A stretch of DNA of 64,000 nt. Source: Tamarix chinensis. Lineage: Eukaryota > Streptophyta > Magnoliopsida > Caryophyllales > Tamaricaceae. Shown piece after piece: positions 35,368 to 45,869 of this stretch (positions are counted from its first letter, which is position 1; the number at the start of each line of letters is the position of its first letter). The stretch lies in assembly GCA_030549775.1 (NCBI GenBank), contig CM060180.1, positions 90,780,672 through 90,844,671 of the forward strand. Direction: 5' to 3'. A program made the translations under genes and the position numbers. Below the pieces are notes generated by a model. The model was not told the origin of the DNA. It saw nothing but the letters and a program-made list of their open reading frames with translations, and searched no databases.

Positions 35368-36684
35368 CTAGGTGCAATATCCAACACCGGAATACGCAAA
35401 CAGGTCCGAATCGGGATCACCCTTTGGCTTGAAGCATAGCCCGGAATTATTGGACAGCTTAATCTTCTTCTTCATTCTCCAAACAATGTCCTCACCAAAT
35501 GGCAGCGGACCAGACAGCTTATTATTGTTTATTCTGAGCTCGCCAAGATTGTCTAAGCCCCGAAAACTTGACGGCAGCGACCCGTTTAATGCATTGTTGT
35601 CCAAGTGGATGACCCGAATCTTCGGAAGCCTACCTAGAGAGGATGGAATTCGGCCATGCAGACTCATGTCCGAAAGCACCAAGATGACCAAATTCTGCAT
35701 CCCGTCAAACAAGTTATCAGGAATTGTAGTTGGCATCATTTGATTGCCTTTTAGGATCAAGGCTTGGAGATTGGTCATGGCTTTAAGAGAAGTTGGGATT
35801 GGGCCATTAAGGTGATTGTAGCTAAGGTCCATCAGGATGAGCTCCTTTAACCCTTGGATTGAATTTGGTATTCGGCCCGAGAGATGGTTTCGGCTAAGGT
35901 CTAGTTTTATTAGGGACCGGCAGGTTCCGATGCTTGACGGGATCGAGCCCGTAAGTAGGTTTTGGTTGAGGTCCAAAACGGTGAGAAATGGGGAGCTCAG
36001 ATTATTGGGTATTGGACCGTTCAACTTGTTGTTGCTCAAGTCCAAGGACCTCAGGCTAGTAAGTCGATTTAACACCGAAGAGGGAATGGATCCATTGAGA
36101 TAATTATTGTGAATATCAAGGACACGTAGACGGGTCAAGTTACCCCATTCATGAGGAATAGGACCGACATGCCCATTTTCCCGAAGCACAAGCGTATGCA
36201 ACGACGGACCCAATTGACCCAAAAACGTTGGGAGGGGCTGAGGGTTATAACTGAAACAACGGTAAAAGAATAGGGTCCGAATATGTGGTAGCCTAGTGAT
36301 GGATGGAGAGATGAACGATCGATTGGGGTCGCACGTTGGAAATGCGGTATCATCAGATAAAGATCCGAACGAAAGGGAGACAATGTGATATACGTTGTCA
36401 TTATCGGGCATGCACTCTATGCCGTGCCATCGGCCCCTACACACGTCAGGTATCTCCGTAGCCCATGCATTACCCGTGGCCCGCATGATGTCGTATACTG
36501 CTTCTTGCTCTCGGGTATCGGTTCGTGCCCCATTTTTGTTCATGGTAAAACCCATCTGTGGCGCATCGACTAAGGCTGACGGTTTTGTTGAATCGGAGGT
36601 TACTGTGAAGGGCATAGCCGGAGTCAGACAAGCATAGATCAAGAGCATGGCCTCTAGAATTGTGCGTAGGAAAAGGAATGACAT
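35368..36684 (-). CDS. TMM: TOO MANY MOUTHS-like leucine-rich-repeat receptor-like protein
   Basis: The 438-residue frame has a signal peptide (about residues 1-25), the TMM-specific N-terminus (TSDSTKPSALVDAPQMGFTM, then YDIMRATGNAWATEIPDVCR), the paired-Cys motif CRGRWHGIEC, and about ten plant-type LRRs with LxGxIPxxL repeats from residue 145 to about 395. A C-terminal cap follows (DIVWRMKKKIKL, NNSGLCFK). In Arabidopsis TMM works with ERECTA-family kinases and EPF peptides at the cell surface to space stomata. The gene has no intron within the frame, as in TMM. It is shorter than the roughly 496-residue Arabidopsis protein: it ends at GVGYCT and lacks the C-terminal hydrophobic segment. 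The stop lies in a TAGTAAGT sequence that is also a strong splice donor. Several N-glycosylation sites (NRS, NLT, NGS, NLS, NNSG) are present. The start is the only Met ahead of the signal peptide. Confidence 0.93.
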   Translation of the reverse strand: MSFLFLRTILEAMLLIYACLTPAMPFTVTSDSTKPSALVDAPQMGFTMNKNGARTDTREQEAVYDIMRATGNAWATEIPDVCRGRWHGIECMPDNDNVYHIVSLSFGSLSDDTAFPTCDPNRSFISPSITRLPHIRTLFFYRCFSYNPQPLPTFLGQLGPSLHTLVLRENGHVGPIPHEWGNLTRLRVLDIHNNYLNGSIPSSVLNRLTSLRSLDLSNNKLNGPIPNNLSSPFLTVLDLNQNLLTGSIPSSIGTCRSLIKLDLSRNHLSGRIPNSIQGLKELILMDLSYNHLNGPIPTSLKAMTNLQALILKGNQMMPTTIPDNLFDGMQNLVILVLSDMSLHGRIPSSLGRLPKIRVIHLDNNALNGSLPSSFRGLDNLGELRINNNKLSGPLPFGEDIVWRMKKKIKLSNNSGLCFKPKGDPDSDLFAYSGVGYCT

Positions 36685-37165
36685 GATTTTTAATTTGTAA
36701 GGGGAACCGGCAACGGTTGTGTGCTCTTTACTTTAAGAGGGATTGGAGGTCGATACAGACGGTTTGTAGCGCGCACACACACACATATATGTATGTATAT
36801 ATGTGTGTGTGTGTGTGTGACGTGAGGTCTTAATTAATGAAGAATAATTAATGCCTGGGTTGCACGGTGACTGAAGCGAACTCACATAGCATAATTGATT
36901 GTGTTCACGAGGAAGGGATGAAATCATGAATACCAAACAAAGATGAGAATTATGGGCATTGATCGCTTTTCACGGGATCTGGGTCTTGGGGGGATTTTAT
37001 TTATTAGCGATCTGGCCCACTCCAAAACATTCAATGACAATCAGAATAGATACTGTGCTGCCGGCGGAAAAGATCATTTTCGACCTCAGTCCTCACTTTA
37101 ATTTCACTTCGACGAAGGCTGAATGCCTCAATGGCGGAGGTACGGTACGGAGAAGGTAACTAGAT
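36685..37165 (-). promoter_or_regulatory. Upstream region of the TMM-like gene
   Basis: This is the 5' flank of the gene, about 480 bases of fairly non-repetitive sequence. It holds an AC/AT/GT microsatellite at 36772-36819 that is nearly its own reverse complement. I could not place a TATA box with confidence. Confidence 0.4.
36772..36819. repeat. Palindromic AC-AT-GT microsatellite
   Basis: A (CA)n run, then TATATGTATGTATATAT-type sequence, then a (TG)n run; the two arms are complementary and could fold as a hairpin. It lies about 90-140 bases upstream of the TMM start codon. Confidence 0.9.
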
Positions 37166-38226
37166 AGCAGCAGGGAATTCGGAGCCTTGATATTTTTTGA
37201 TACCGACAAAGTGATTCTATTACTAAAAATTTATGCTAAAAAAATTTTAAATTTAATTTTTCCTTTTACGATTAACTAATATCTTTTATTATCTATCCAT
37301 ATTAAATAATTTATTATATCTTAATGTATAATGTAAGTATAATTTTAACACTAAATTTATTAATTTATAAAAAATATATATATAAATTATTAACATAACT
37401 TTATTTCTATTCGAATGGATTACATAATTTTATTTCATTTATTACATAAGTTCCACATTAATTTGGGTTTCTCATTGTTTATACGAATCATTTCAGTTGG
37501 GTTGTAGAATGTACATTAAAATATATTTATAAAATGTTTATCATTTATTTCAATCATGTCTATCAACTATGAGTATATTTCAATCATAATGTACCAAATG
37601 CCAAAAGTAGATATGTGTGTACACACACACGCATACAGATACTAGTTATGCCGACATTATGCACATAGATGGAGTAAGTAATTGGTTAAATGTAAAATGG
37701 ATATGAATCGAAAGATATTCATAAACATATGGTCTATTACGTTTTTTGAAAATAAAATTTAATTATTAATATTTTTTTAATATTAAGATTTTAATAAATG
37801 TATATTTTTTTCTATATTTTATATTCTTTTATTCGTAGTTTTTGGTCATTTATTTAAATAATAAGTGTGATTATTTATATTATTTCCATTTATGTGTTTA
37901 AAATATAATAATCAAAAATTTATTTAAATTGGTGCATAATGATAAATTTTGCATAAATATTAATAGTTTATGATATTTTGGTCATAATATTCTCGTACTG
38001 AATCGAATTAAGGTTGTAAAGATAAAAAATGAGATGTGTAACTTCTATTTTTAATTATTTTTTACTAATTCAGGCTTAATCAGGATAAGAATTGACTTTA
38101 AAATTGCTAACTAAGATTTCTTATTTGTTATTTGCTAACTAATTTTTTTGGGTATGCAAAACAAGAAAAGTCAACAAAAATAAATACCTAGGAAAACATA
38201 AATTGAGAAAGGAAAAGAACATATAG

Positions 38227-38273
<47 letters not shown>

Positions 38274-39690
38274 TATATGGAAAAATTATTTTAAAGTCCG
38301 CTTAAGTAAAACTATTTAAAGTAGAATACTTTATTTATTATTTATTCTATTTTTTTAATTTAATTTATGTCTATATATAGATAATATTATTTGTATATTT
38401 GGACATAATAAAATATACATATTAATATAATTATATATAAATAATATTTTATATTTAAAATTAAATACTTTAAAATTATATTAATTTTTTTATTATTAAT
38501 TTTACTCGAATAGACTTCGAACTAATTTTCTACTGGTAGGCCAAAAGTTCAAAAGGAAAACAAAAATTTAGAAGGTCCGGAAGTGCTAAAATAAGGTAGA
38601 AGACACAGTAATTACCGAAAAAAGTGGCAGAAAACGAATTGGGCCACAGAGAAAATTGAGAAAAAGAAAAAATAAAGAACGTTGCACGTGGAATAAAAAC
38701 AAATGGAGGCCGACAATAAAAGCGGAGGCGGCAGAAGAAAAGAAAAACAGGAAAAAAGGGCACAACGTTGGAAGAGAAGAAAAGGAAAAAAACAAACAGA
38801 AGCTGAAAAAAGGAGGACAGAAACTTTTATTGTCACTTATCATCCGAGTATAATATTTTTTTTCTTGTTATGATTTTAATTTTGAAGTGCTATAATTTTA
38901 TATTTAAATATTTTTATGCTTAATTCTTTATGTATAATTTACGTATTTTATTTAATTTGATTATTTTTATTTTAATTAATATCATGTATTAAATTTATTT
39001 TAATAAATTGATAAATTAATTGATTGTTTGATTAATAAATTATTTTATATATATTATGCTATTATTTGAGACTGTGTCTATATAATAAACTAATCACCTT
39101 TAATTAATATTTAACAAGTCCATAAAAGATGTGACAACTAATTCTCCATTTTGGGTTATATAACATAAATAGGATTTAAATGAGTCGTAAGAACAATTAT
39201 ATAATTTCTACAACAATATAAAATGATAAATCATTAATTAAACCTAAATTATCATGTTTTATTTAAATTATTCGACTAAAGATAGCATGATTGATAATTG
39301 AAGATAGGACTACGTATGTTGAGAGAATATATTAGTTAAATATTTCCGTTGACACATAGCTAGTAATAAAAAAGATTGTCTAATTAATTAATTTGTCAAT
39401 ATGATTAGATAGGGGTAGATTCAGATTCCTTGATAGATTTTATTAATTGAGCTTACCTTTATTAGATTTTATTTGATTCCATTTTAGCTTAATTTAGTTG
39501 ATTTAAAATTCTTAGTTTAGAATTAGTTATTTCTTTATTTAATATCCATTTCCTAGATCTGATTAGAGTAATTAGAGTATTTGTATTGTTTCTTAGTATT
39601 TATGGGAACAATAATCCGATACTCATTGTCCCCTATATTACTTGCGATCATTGTATTTACTAATAGGTATATTTGACCGATATCAACTTT
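37166..39690. other. AT-rich stretch with no gene, probably including an Athila-type LTR
   Basis: A (TA)n run lies at 38228-38272 and a purine-rich stretch at 38590-38820 gives false open frames. The last part, ending near 39685 in ATATCA, is probably the 5' LTR of the Athila-type element because a primer binding site follows directly. Its start was not found. Confidence 0.5.
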
Positions 39691-39691
39691 T

Positions 39692-39709
39692 TGGTGCCAT
39701 TGTCTGAGA
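39692..39709 (+). other. Primer binding site of the Athila-type element
   Basis: TGGTGCCATTGTCTGAGA is a mutated form of the TGGCGCCGTTGCCGGGGA site typical of Athila/Tat elements, complementary to the 3' end of tRNA-Asp. The spacing after an LTR-like CA end fits. Confidence 0.7.
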
Positions 39710-40136
39710 CAAATTTAATAAACCTAGACCTAAAAATTTTAATATTGATCTAGGTTAAAATTTTTATTTATCTTTTATTTTATTTTCTAAATTTACTCGA
39801 TTTTCTTAATCTTTGGTATTCTTATACTAGTGGAGGTGACTAGTGTATGATTTGAAGTAATCCCTGTGAATTGATAGCCTTGGATCAAGAGATTGAAAGA
39901 ATGTTTCGTAAATAAAGGCACATTTAAAAATTATTGTCGCTGCAAAGAAACAAAATCAACAAATGGCTCACAGGAAGTCAAATAAGTTACAACAAATTGG
40001 AAGACCTTTAAAAGATTACACTACCCCTAGTATAATGGATTCAGGATCAAGTATTTGAAGACCAATGGTTGAAGCACATAATTTTGAGTTCAAGAGTACT
40101 ACCATTCAAATGATACATACTTTAGTGCAATTTGGA

Positions 40137-41613
40137 GGTACATTTATAGGTGACAATCGGGTCAAATAGGTCGGGTTATAGCAAGTCTGATCATTCTTGG
40201 GTTGGACTATTTGCAGGCTATTTTCTTTGCTATTTGGGTGTGGGTAAGGTCGAGTCATTTCAGATAGCCTTATTATTCGGGTCTACACAGGCTCGGGTTC
40301 AGGTCATTGCAAATTTGGGTTGTATTGGATTAATTTACCAGGTCGGATAGGGTTTGGGTTGAGATAGTTTGGGTTTGAGTCGGGTCGGGTTTGGATTATT
40401 TCTATTTAACTTGTGGGGCCGGGTTGGGTCTATGGATGTAAATGGGGAAGATCTTACGCTAAACACGATGGGTTTTTGGATACTTAAATGGATATGCATA
40501 AATGAATATGGAGGATGAAAAAAAATACCCATTGAATACGGGTATGGAATGTTGATATCTGTACCCATACCCATATCCATATGCATACCTATGTAGTTGA
40601 TATATAATTATCTTTTTACCTTTAATTTTAAAATAAATATAGTATAAATTAAAATTAAAATTGTCATTTGGCTTAACTCTAAATAGATTTATCCGCCGGA
40701 TAATATTCGTTAATAGGTAAATAGATTATTCGTTGGGTAATAGATATCTAATAGATATAGATATGGATGTATAGGTGGATACTCATTCGGGTATGGGTAT
40801 GAATTCGGATATGGGTATGAGAGTACCGGAATTGAATCCACCTCGTTTATATCTCTATCGAGTCAGGATGGGGTCGAGCAAGCTCATATTTGGGTGATTT
40901 TGTGTTTGACTTAATTTGACCGATTAGGTTTGGGTTAACTTAACAAATAAGATCTTTTTAGGTTTTGATGGGTCGGGTTGGGTTTGGGCTGAGCTAATCC
41001 TCAATCAAATCACTTTAGATTTGGATCAAATTAAGCATTGGCCACCAAAATTAATCTAAATCATTAACCTAGTAAGCAAGTATTAACTTTAACTTCATAT
41101 AAGAATGTGATTAATAATGTGTTATTAATTGTTATTTTTTATTATTATGACTTTATAATGTTGTATTTTTAAATGAAAAAATGGATAAAATAATAATATC
41201 ATTAGTGAATAAGTAAGTTCACAATAAAAGTAAGAAAAATAAATAAAATTTAAATAATAATATATTTTTAAAGGATTTAAATAAATAATAAGAGATGTGT
41301 ATTTTTATTATTATCATAATTGATTATTATCGAATTTCATTTTGTCGAGTAAGGTCGGGTTGATAGCAGGTCAGATTGATAACGGGTCGGGTTGGTGGCT
41401 GGTCGGGTTAATAATAGGTTACAAGTTGCGGTTGGGTTAGGTTTGGGTCTGGTCGGGTCATGTATATCTGGGTCAATGTCAGGTCAGATTAGTTTCAATT
41501 CAAGTTTGGGTCGGGTTAGGTTAATAAATTTATCAGATTATGTTGGGTCAAATTTTGTGCTAGTTGAGTCAGGTCAGGAGGGTCGGGTCAACTTTGCCAG
41601 CTTTAGGTACATT
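40137..41613 (+). mobile_element. hAT-like non-autonomous transposon
   Basis: The element is 40145-41605 (1461 bases), with a perfect 8-base target duplication GGTACATT at 40137-40144 and 41606-41613. The ends, TATAGGTGACAATCGG and the inverse of TAAAGCTGGCAAAG, share a hAT-type TIR (TAxAGxTGxCAA). Its interior is full of GGGTCGGGTT repeats near both ends. No transposase frame is present. It sits in the gag of the Athila-type element. Confidence 0.85.
40423..40865 (+). mobile_element. Small hAT-like MITE nested in the larger one
   Basis: About 40431-40857 (427 bases) starts TATGGATGTAAATGG and ends with the inverse of TAGAGATATAAACGAGG, an imperfect hAT-like TIR. Its ends are rich in GGGTATGGGTATG motifs in inverted orientation. 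Flanks GTTGGGTC and TCGAGTCA are only a degenerate duplication. Confidence 0.6.
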
Positions 41614-43001
41614 GAAGGATAACCCGCATCCTCATATTACTACTTTTATTAAAATTAGTGATATTTTAAAAATAAATGGTATTTTTTGTGATGCTATTAG
41701 ACTTATATTATTTCCATTCTTATTACATGACAAGGCTAAAAGTTGGATAAATTATGTAGCACTTGATGAATTTGTGAAGTTGTTTCTTTCTCTATTTTTT
41801 CCACCTAAAAAAATGATAAGTTAAAAAATGACATCACCACTTTTATACAAAACGATTTAGAATCACTATATGATGCATGTGAATGATTTAAGAAATTATT
41901 AAGGAAATGCTCATATTATGGCTTACCTATCTGATTATAAATGCAAATGTTTTATAATGGTATCTTTGCTACTAACTGTTTTATGCTAGAAGCAGCTGTA
42001 GGTGGAATTATTATGAATAAGAGTCCCGAGAAAATTTATAATTTTTTTATAAATTAGTCTCAAATTCTCACCAATTGCATTCTAAAAGTGCTTCAGTACA
42101 AAGGGATGCGGGAATTCATTCTATAGATTTTATCACAGCATTATAGGCTAATATGGATTTAATTACTAAAAATTTGGATAATTTGGGCGATTTTTTATGT
42201 ATGCAAGTTCAACCGAATGTATCTGTTTGCGAATTATGTGGCGGACCACATGTTAGAATATAGTATCAGGTAGGTAATCCTTTTCAAACATCTTTTGACA
42301 AAGTTAATTATATTGGTAACATTGTGGGTAGGCAAAATAACTCTCACTCAAATGTGTATAATCTAATATGGTGGAACCATCCAAAATTCAGTTGGAGAAA
42401 TGATAATCCAGTAAGGCCCCTTAGATTCATACTACAATGACCCATGCCAATTGCTCTAATACCACCTCAGTAACTACATAAGCCTTCCTTAGAAGAGATG
42501 ATGACCAAGTTCATTTGTGCTACTGGGACACATTTCCAAAATCAAGAAGCCTTGACTAAGAACTTGGAAGCATAAATTGGGTTATAAGCTAATGCAACTC
42601 TAGGAGGGAACCAAATGCATTGCCAAATGACATAGAGTAAAGAGAGAAGAGGAAAAGATCTAGAATTAGTGTCAAAGTCACAAGAAGAGGTAACTAAGAC
42701 CCCATTTCAAGAGGTAAACCTATATGCCCCCTCCTTCATTTCAAGATAGAATAGTCCAAAGTAAGTTGGATGTGCAATTTGCCAAATTTCTTGATATTTT
42801 GAAGAAAGTGCATATTAATTTGTCATTAATTGATATAGTGAGGCAAATGCCTAACTATGACAAATATATTAAGGACATTCTTACTCATAAAAATAGATTG
42901 GAAGATTGTGATACCATTAGATTGAATGAGGAGTATTATGCTATTTAAAAAATAAATTACCTCCTAAGCTGAAAGATCAATAAATTATTACTATTCTTTG
43001 T

Positions 43002-43367
43002 GTGATTGATAGTTTAAAATTTGACAAAGTATTATGTGATTTAGGTGCTAGCATAAATTTGATACATTTCTCAATTTTTAAGCATTTGTGTCTAGGAGAA
43101 CCAAAACTAGTTGATGGATCTATTAAGTATCCTAGAGGAATAATAGAAGAGGTTTTGGTGAAAGTGGATAAATTTATATTTCCTATTGATTTTGTTGCAC
43201 TTGATGTGGAAGAGGATCAAAGGATTCCTCTCATTCTTAGTAGACCATTTCTAGCTATAGGAAATACTTTGATTGATGTCTGTGAGTATAAATTGATTCT
43301 TTGATTCTAGAGTGATGAAGTTATATTCAATGTCTTTAAAAATATGAAATACCCTTTTGAGGATGAC
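43002..43367 (+). pseudogene. Athila-type protease
   Basis: The frame has LCDLGASINLIHFSIFKHL, where the catalytic motif reads DLGAS, then SIKYPRGIIEEVLVKVDKFI, FPIDFVALDVEED and RIPLILSRPFLAIG, all in the order of Athila/Tat retropepsins. It stops at 43304 but similarity continues (VIFNVFKNMKYPFEDD) to the insertion point of the large LTR at 43367. Confidence 0.85.
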
Positions 43368-44099
43368 TGTAAGACCCTAAAATTTACTATTTTTTAAACA
43401 CAATTTTCTAGATATAAAAACCTTAAATTCTGGGGATGCTACCACCACACTTAGTACTGGACCGGTTCACTCCTACCGTTCTAGTACCAAGTGCTAAGGA
43501 TAAGAAAATGTTTCCATCAAACCATAACAATTCATAAATCAGGGTTCAAAAAAACAATAATCAGAGTGCGCATGAATTATTACATAATTGAAATATGAGA
43601 GATAGTTTCTTAAAGTAGAAAGATGTCTATGACATTAAAATTGTTCTGGAATTCATAACATAGAAAAAGGGGGTAATAAGGATAATAATAGCATTTGAAG
43701 GGAAAATCAGCCATGCCACTCTGAAGGTTAATCCAACCCATAATCAACTCTCGCCCATGCCTGATGCCCAAAAGACATCAATATTATCAAAGAAGGCATC
43801 TCCAACCTGCAACACGCCAGATGGGCCTCCTACTCATGAGAATGAGCAGTACCTATGAAAAGGGTGATCAATATTCTACGTATTGAGTAAGGTAACCGTG
43901 CACTAGGCCATCATACAAAATCCACACAAACAATGTATAATAATAAAAGAGCATAAAGTCCAACATAATAACATAAAGGCATACAATCATGTAGGTAAAA
44001 ATACAAAGGTCCGATTATATTCTAGATTAATTACTTAATTAATCTTTTATCAGTAATCTTTTCACACCATACTCTTTATCAAGTCCATACGAGTATGGA

Positions 44100-44450
44100 A
44101 ACCCCACTATTTTAGCTGGTGGATCGGTCTCTAGGGCACTTCAGCTCCAGGCCACTATTCTAACTGGTGGATTGGTCACTTAGGGTACATGCCCTACCAC
44201 TATTATATGCCGGTGGATCGGTCTAGTCCTTTTCTCGCACGATGTTCCATTATAAGTAATTAGTTTCTTTCCCATATCTTAGCAAACTGTAGGATTTGAT
44301 TTATTGATCTCGGGATCCCCCGCTATTTTAGCACGTGGATCGGTCACTAGGGTAACATACCCTACCACTATTATATGTTGGTGGATCGGTCTCTAGGATA
44401 CTATAGTACCTGGCCACTATTATGCCGGTGGATAGGTCTGGGCCCAACTC
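44100..44450 (+). repeat. Tandem motif of about 47 bases in the large LTR
   Basis: Six imperfect copies, starting near 44105, 44152, 44198, 44322, 44367 and 44414, share CACTATT, then GGTGGATCGGTC and TAGGG. The copy at 5779-5900 has related units in reverse orientation. Confidence 0.8.
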
Positions 44451-44958
44451 AATACTCTTCCGCTTTACGTGATTAATGTCTTAAGTATCTTATTCAGGAA
44501 TTTAAACCCTAGACATGCATGGTTAACTTCCTTTACATTTATTTCCCCCAAAAGAAACCGTCTCACTCATAGGCCCATAAAGCTCTAACTTAGCCCATTA
44601 TTCTTCCCTCTTTACTAGACTTACATTAGAGTCCATCTCCCCACGTGTGGACCCAAGCCCACTACTCTTTTACCACCTATCCATTCCCTTCCTCACTAAC
44701 ACAAATAACTTCACCAAACACACACCCAACCACATACACCCCCAAATACCATACTATACCCTAACCACCATACAAGACCCTAGATCGATCCAATATATAC
44801 CCCTATATTATCCCACGTACTATTTTTCATGCAACGCATTCAAACATCCAAAAAACCCTTTCTTCACCTTCCTCACACTTCAAATTAACTATTCATATGT
44901 AAAGTTTATCCCTATGTAAACGTGCAAATTTTTTCATGCAAAATCTTATGCTCACCCG

Positions 44959-45047
44959 TGAAACCCTAAATTCCCATACAAACCCTAACTCCTATGCAAA
45001 CCCTAACTCCATGCAAACCCTAACTCCATGCAAACTCTAACTCCCAT
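44959..45047 (+). repeat. Tandem telobox-like units in the large LTR
   Basis: Five units of 17 to 18 bases, each with AAACCCTAA or a close variant followed by CTCC, lie just before the Copia insertion. AAACCCTAA matches the plant telobox, which is also found in promoters of growth-related genes. Confidence 0.8.
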
Positions 45048-45106
45048 AACACATATCACACAACCTAACATGCATGTCTTATGGGCCAAACCATATCATA
45101 ATTAAA

Positions 45107-45813
45107 TTTTGTGGATCGATACTAATTTGGAAAAATAAGATCTAATTATAAACAATTAGAACACACAAGAATTGAGAAGAGAATAACACTCAAGAACACA
45201 GATTGGGGAAACAGATGATCTTATTGATGTGAAGTAATTGTGATTACAAAGAATGAAAGAAATTCTCACATAAATCAATCAATTCATCAAGGAATTACAA
45301 TAGAACACAATAGGAGAAGAAGACGGCGTTCGCTCTTCGATTAGGGTTCTAATCGCATGATATTTATACTATACGAAATTGTCATTAGCGAAAACCGAGG
45401 CGGAGCGAAAAACCTAAAAAACACGGACCGTGTTAATAAACACGGTACCCCCGTATTTATTTTCTATATCTTGGCCTCTCTCGGAAAACAGAACATATTT
45501 TCCTGATGAAAAAACACGAATCGTGTTTCCAAAACACGGGCCCCCCGTGTTTATTTCTAGCTTTGACAATCTTCAGTATTTCAGCCACAACTTCTTCATC
45601 TGATCTCTGATCGAGATGATTCTTGATGAGTTGGAAAGCTAACAGAAAGATCTACAACTTTCTTGTCCAGAACATTTCCAAATTCTAATTTCTCAAATGT
45701 AAAATATTCACATCTTTCCAGAATAGCTCACAGTTCTACTTCAAATTTCTCCAAAACACTTCACACGCCAATCCTAGCTATTCTACACACCAAATACGAG
45801 TCACAAGCTCACA
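45107..45813 (-). repeat. 3' LTR of the Copia element
   Basis: About 707 bases, closely matching 49905-50610. The outer end begins TTTTGTGG where the other copy has TGTTGTGG, so the terminal TG is mutated. It holds a set of ACACGG/CCGTGT inverted motifs at about 45420-45555. Confidence 0.95.
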
Positions 45814-45869
45814 ATTCTCCACCTTGACGACGTATTTAAAGTAGCTAGCACCAGGAACACAAAAGACCA

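Larger units (their letters stand above)
40020..42948 (+). pseudogene. Athila-type gag, broken and interrupted
   Basis: NFEFKSTTIQMIHTLVQFGG at about 40080-40140 is the start of the Athila Gag core; after the hAT-like insertion it resumes with NPHPHITTFIKISDILK, DAIRLILFPFLLHDKAKSWI and LFLSLFFPPKK (41606-41822). Later come CELCGGPHV near 42230, a partial zinc-knuckle region, and SKLDVQFAKFLDILKKVHIN then QMPNYDKYIKDILTHK (42750-42895), the usual pre-protease stretch. Stops and frame shifts are frequent. Confidence 0.8.

Noticed and set aside
35372..36637. Plus-strand frames opposite TMM
   Set aside because: Antisense shadows; the minus frame has full LRR structure and a signal peptide.
38530..38853. 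Phe/Ser-rich and Lys-rich frames
   Set aside because: Arise from a purine-rich stretch on one strand; no domain.
44647..44919. Plus-strand frame of 90 codons rich in Pro, Thr and Tyr
   Set aside because: It lies in C-rich LTR sequence and has no family resemblance.
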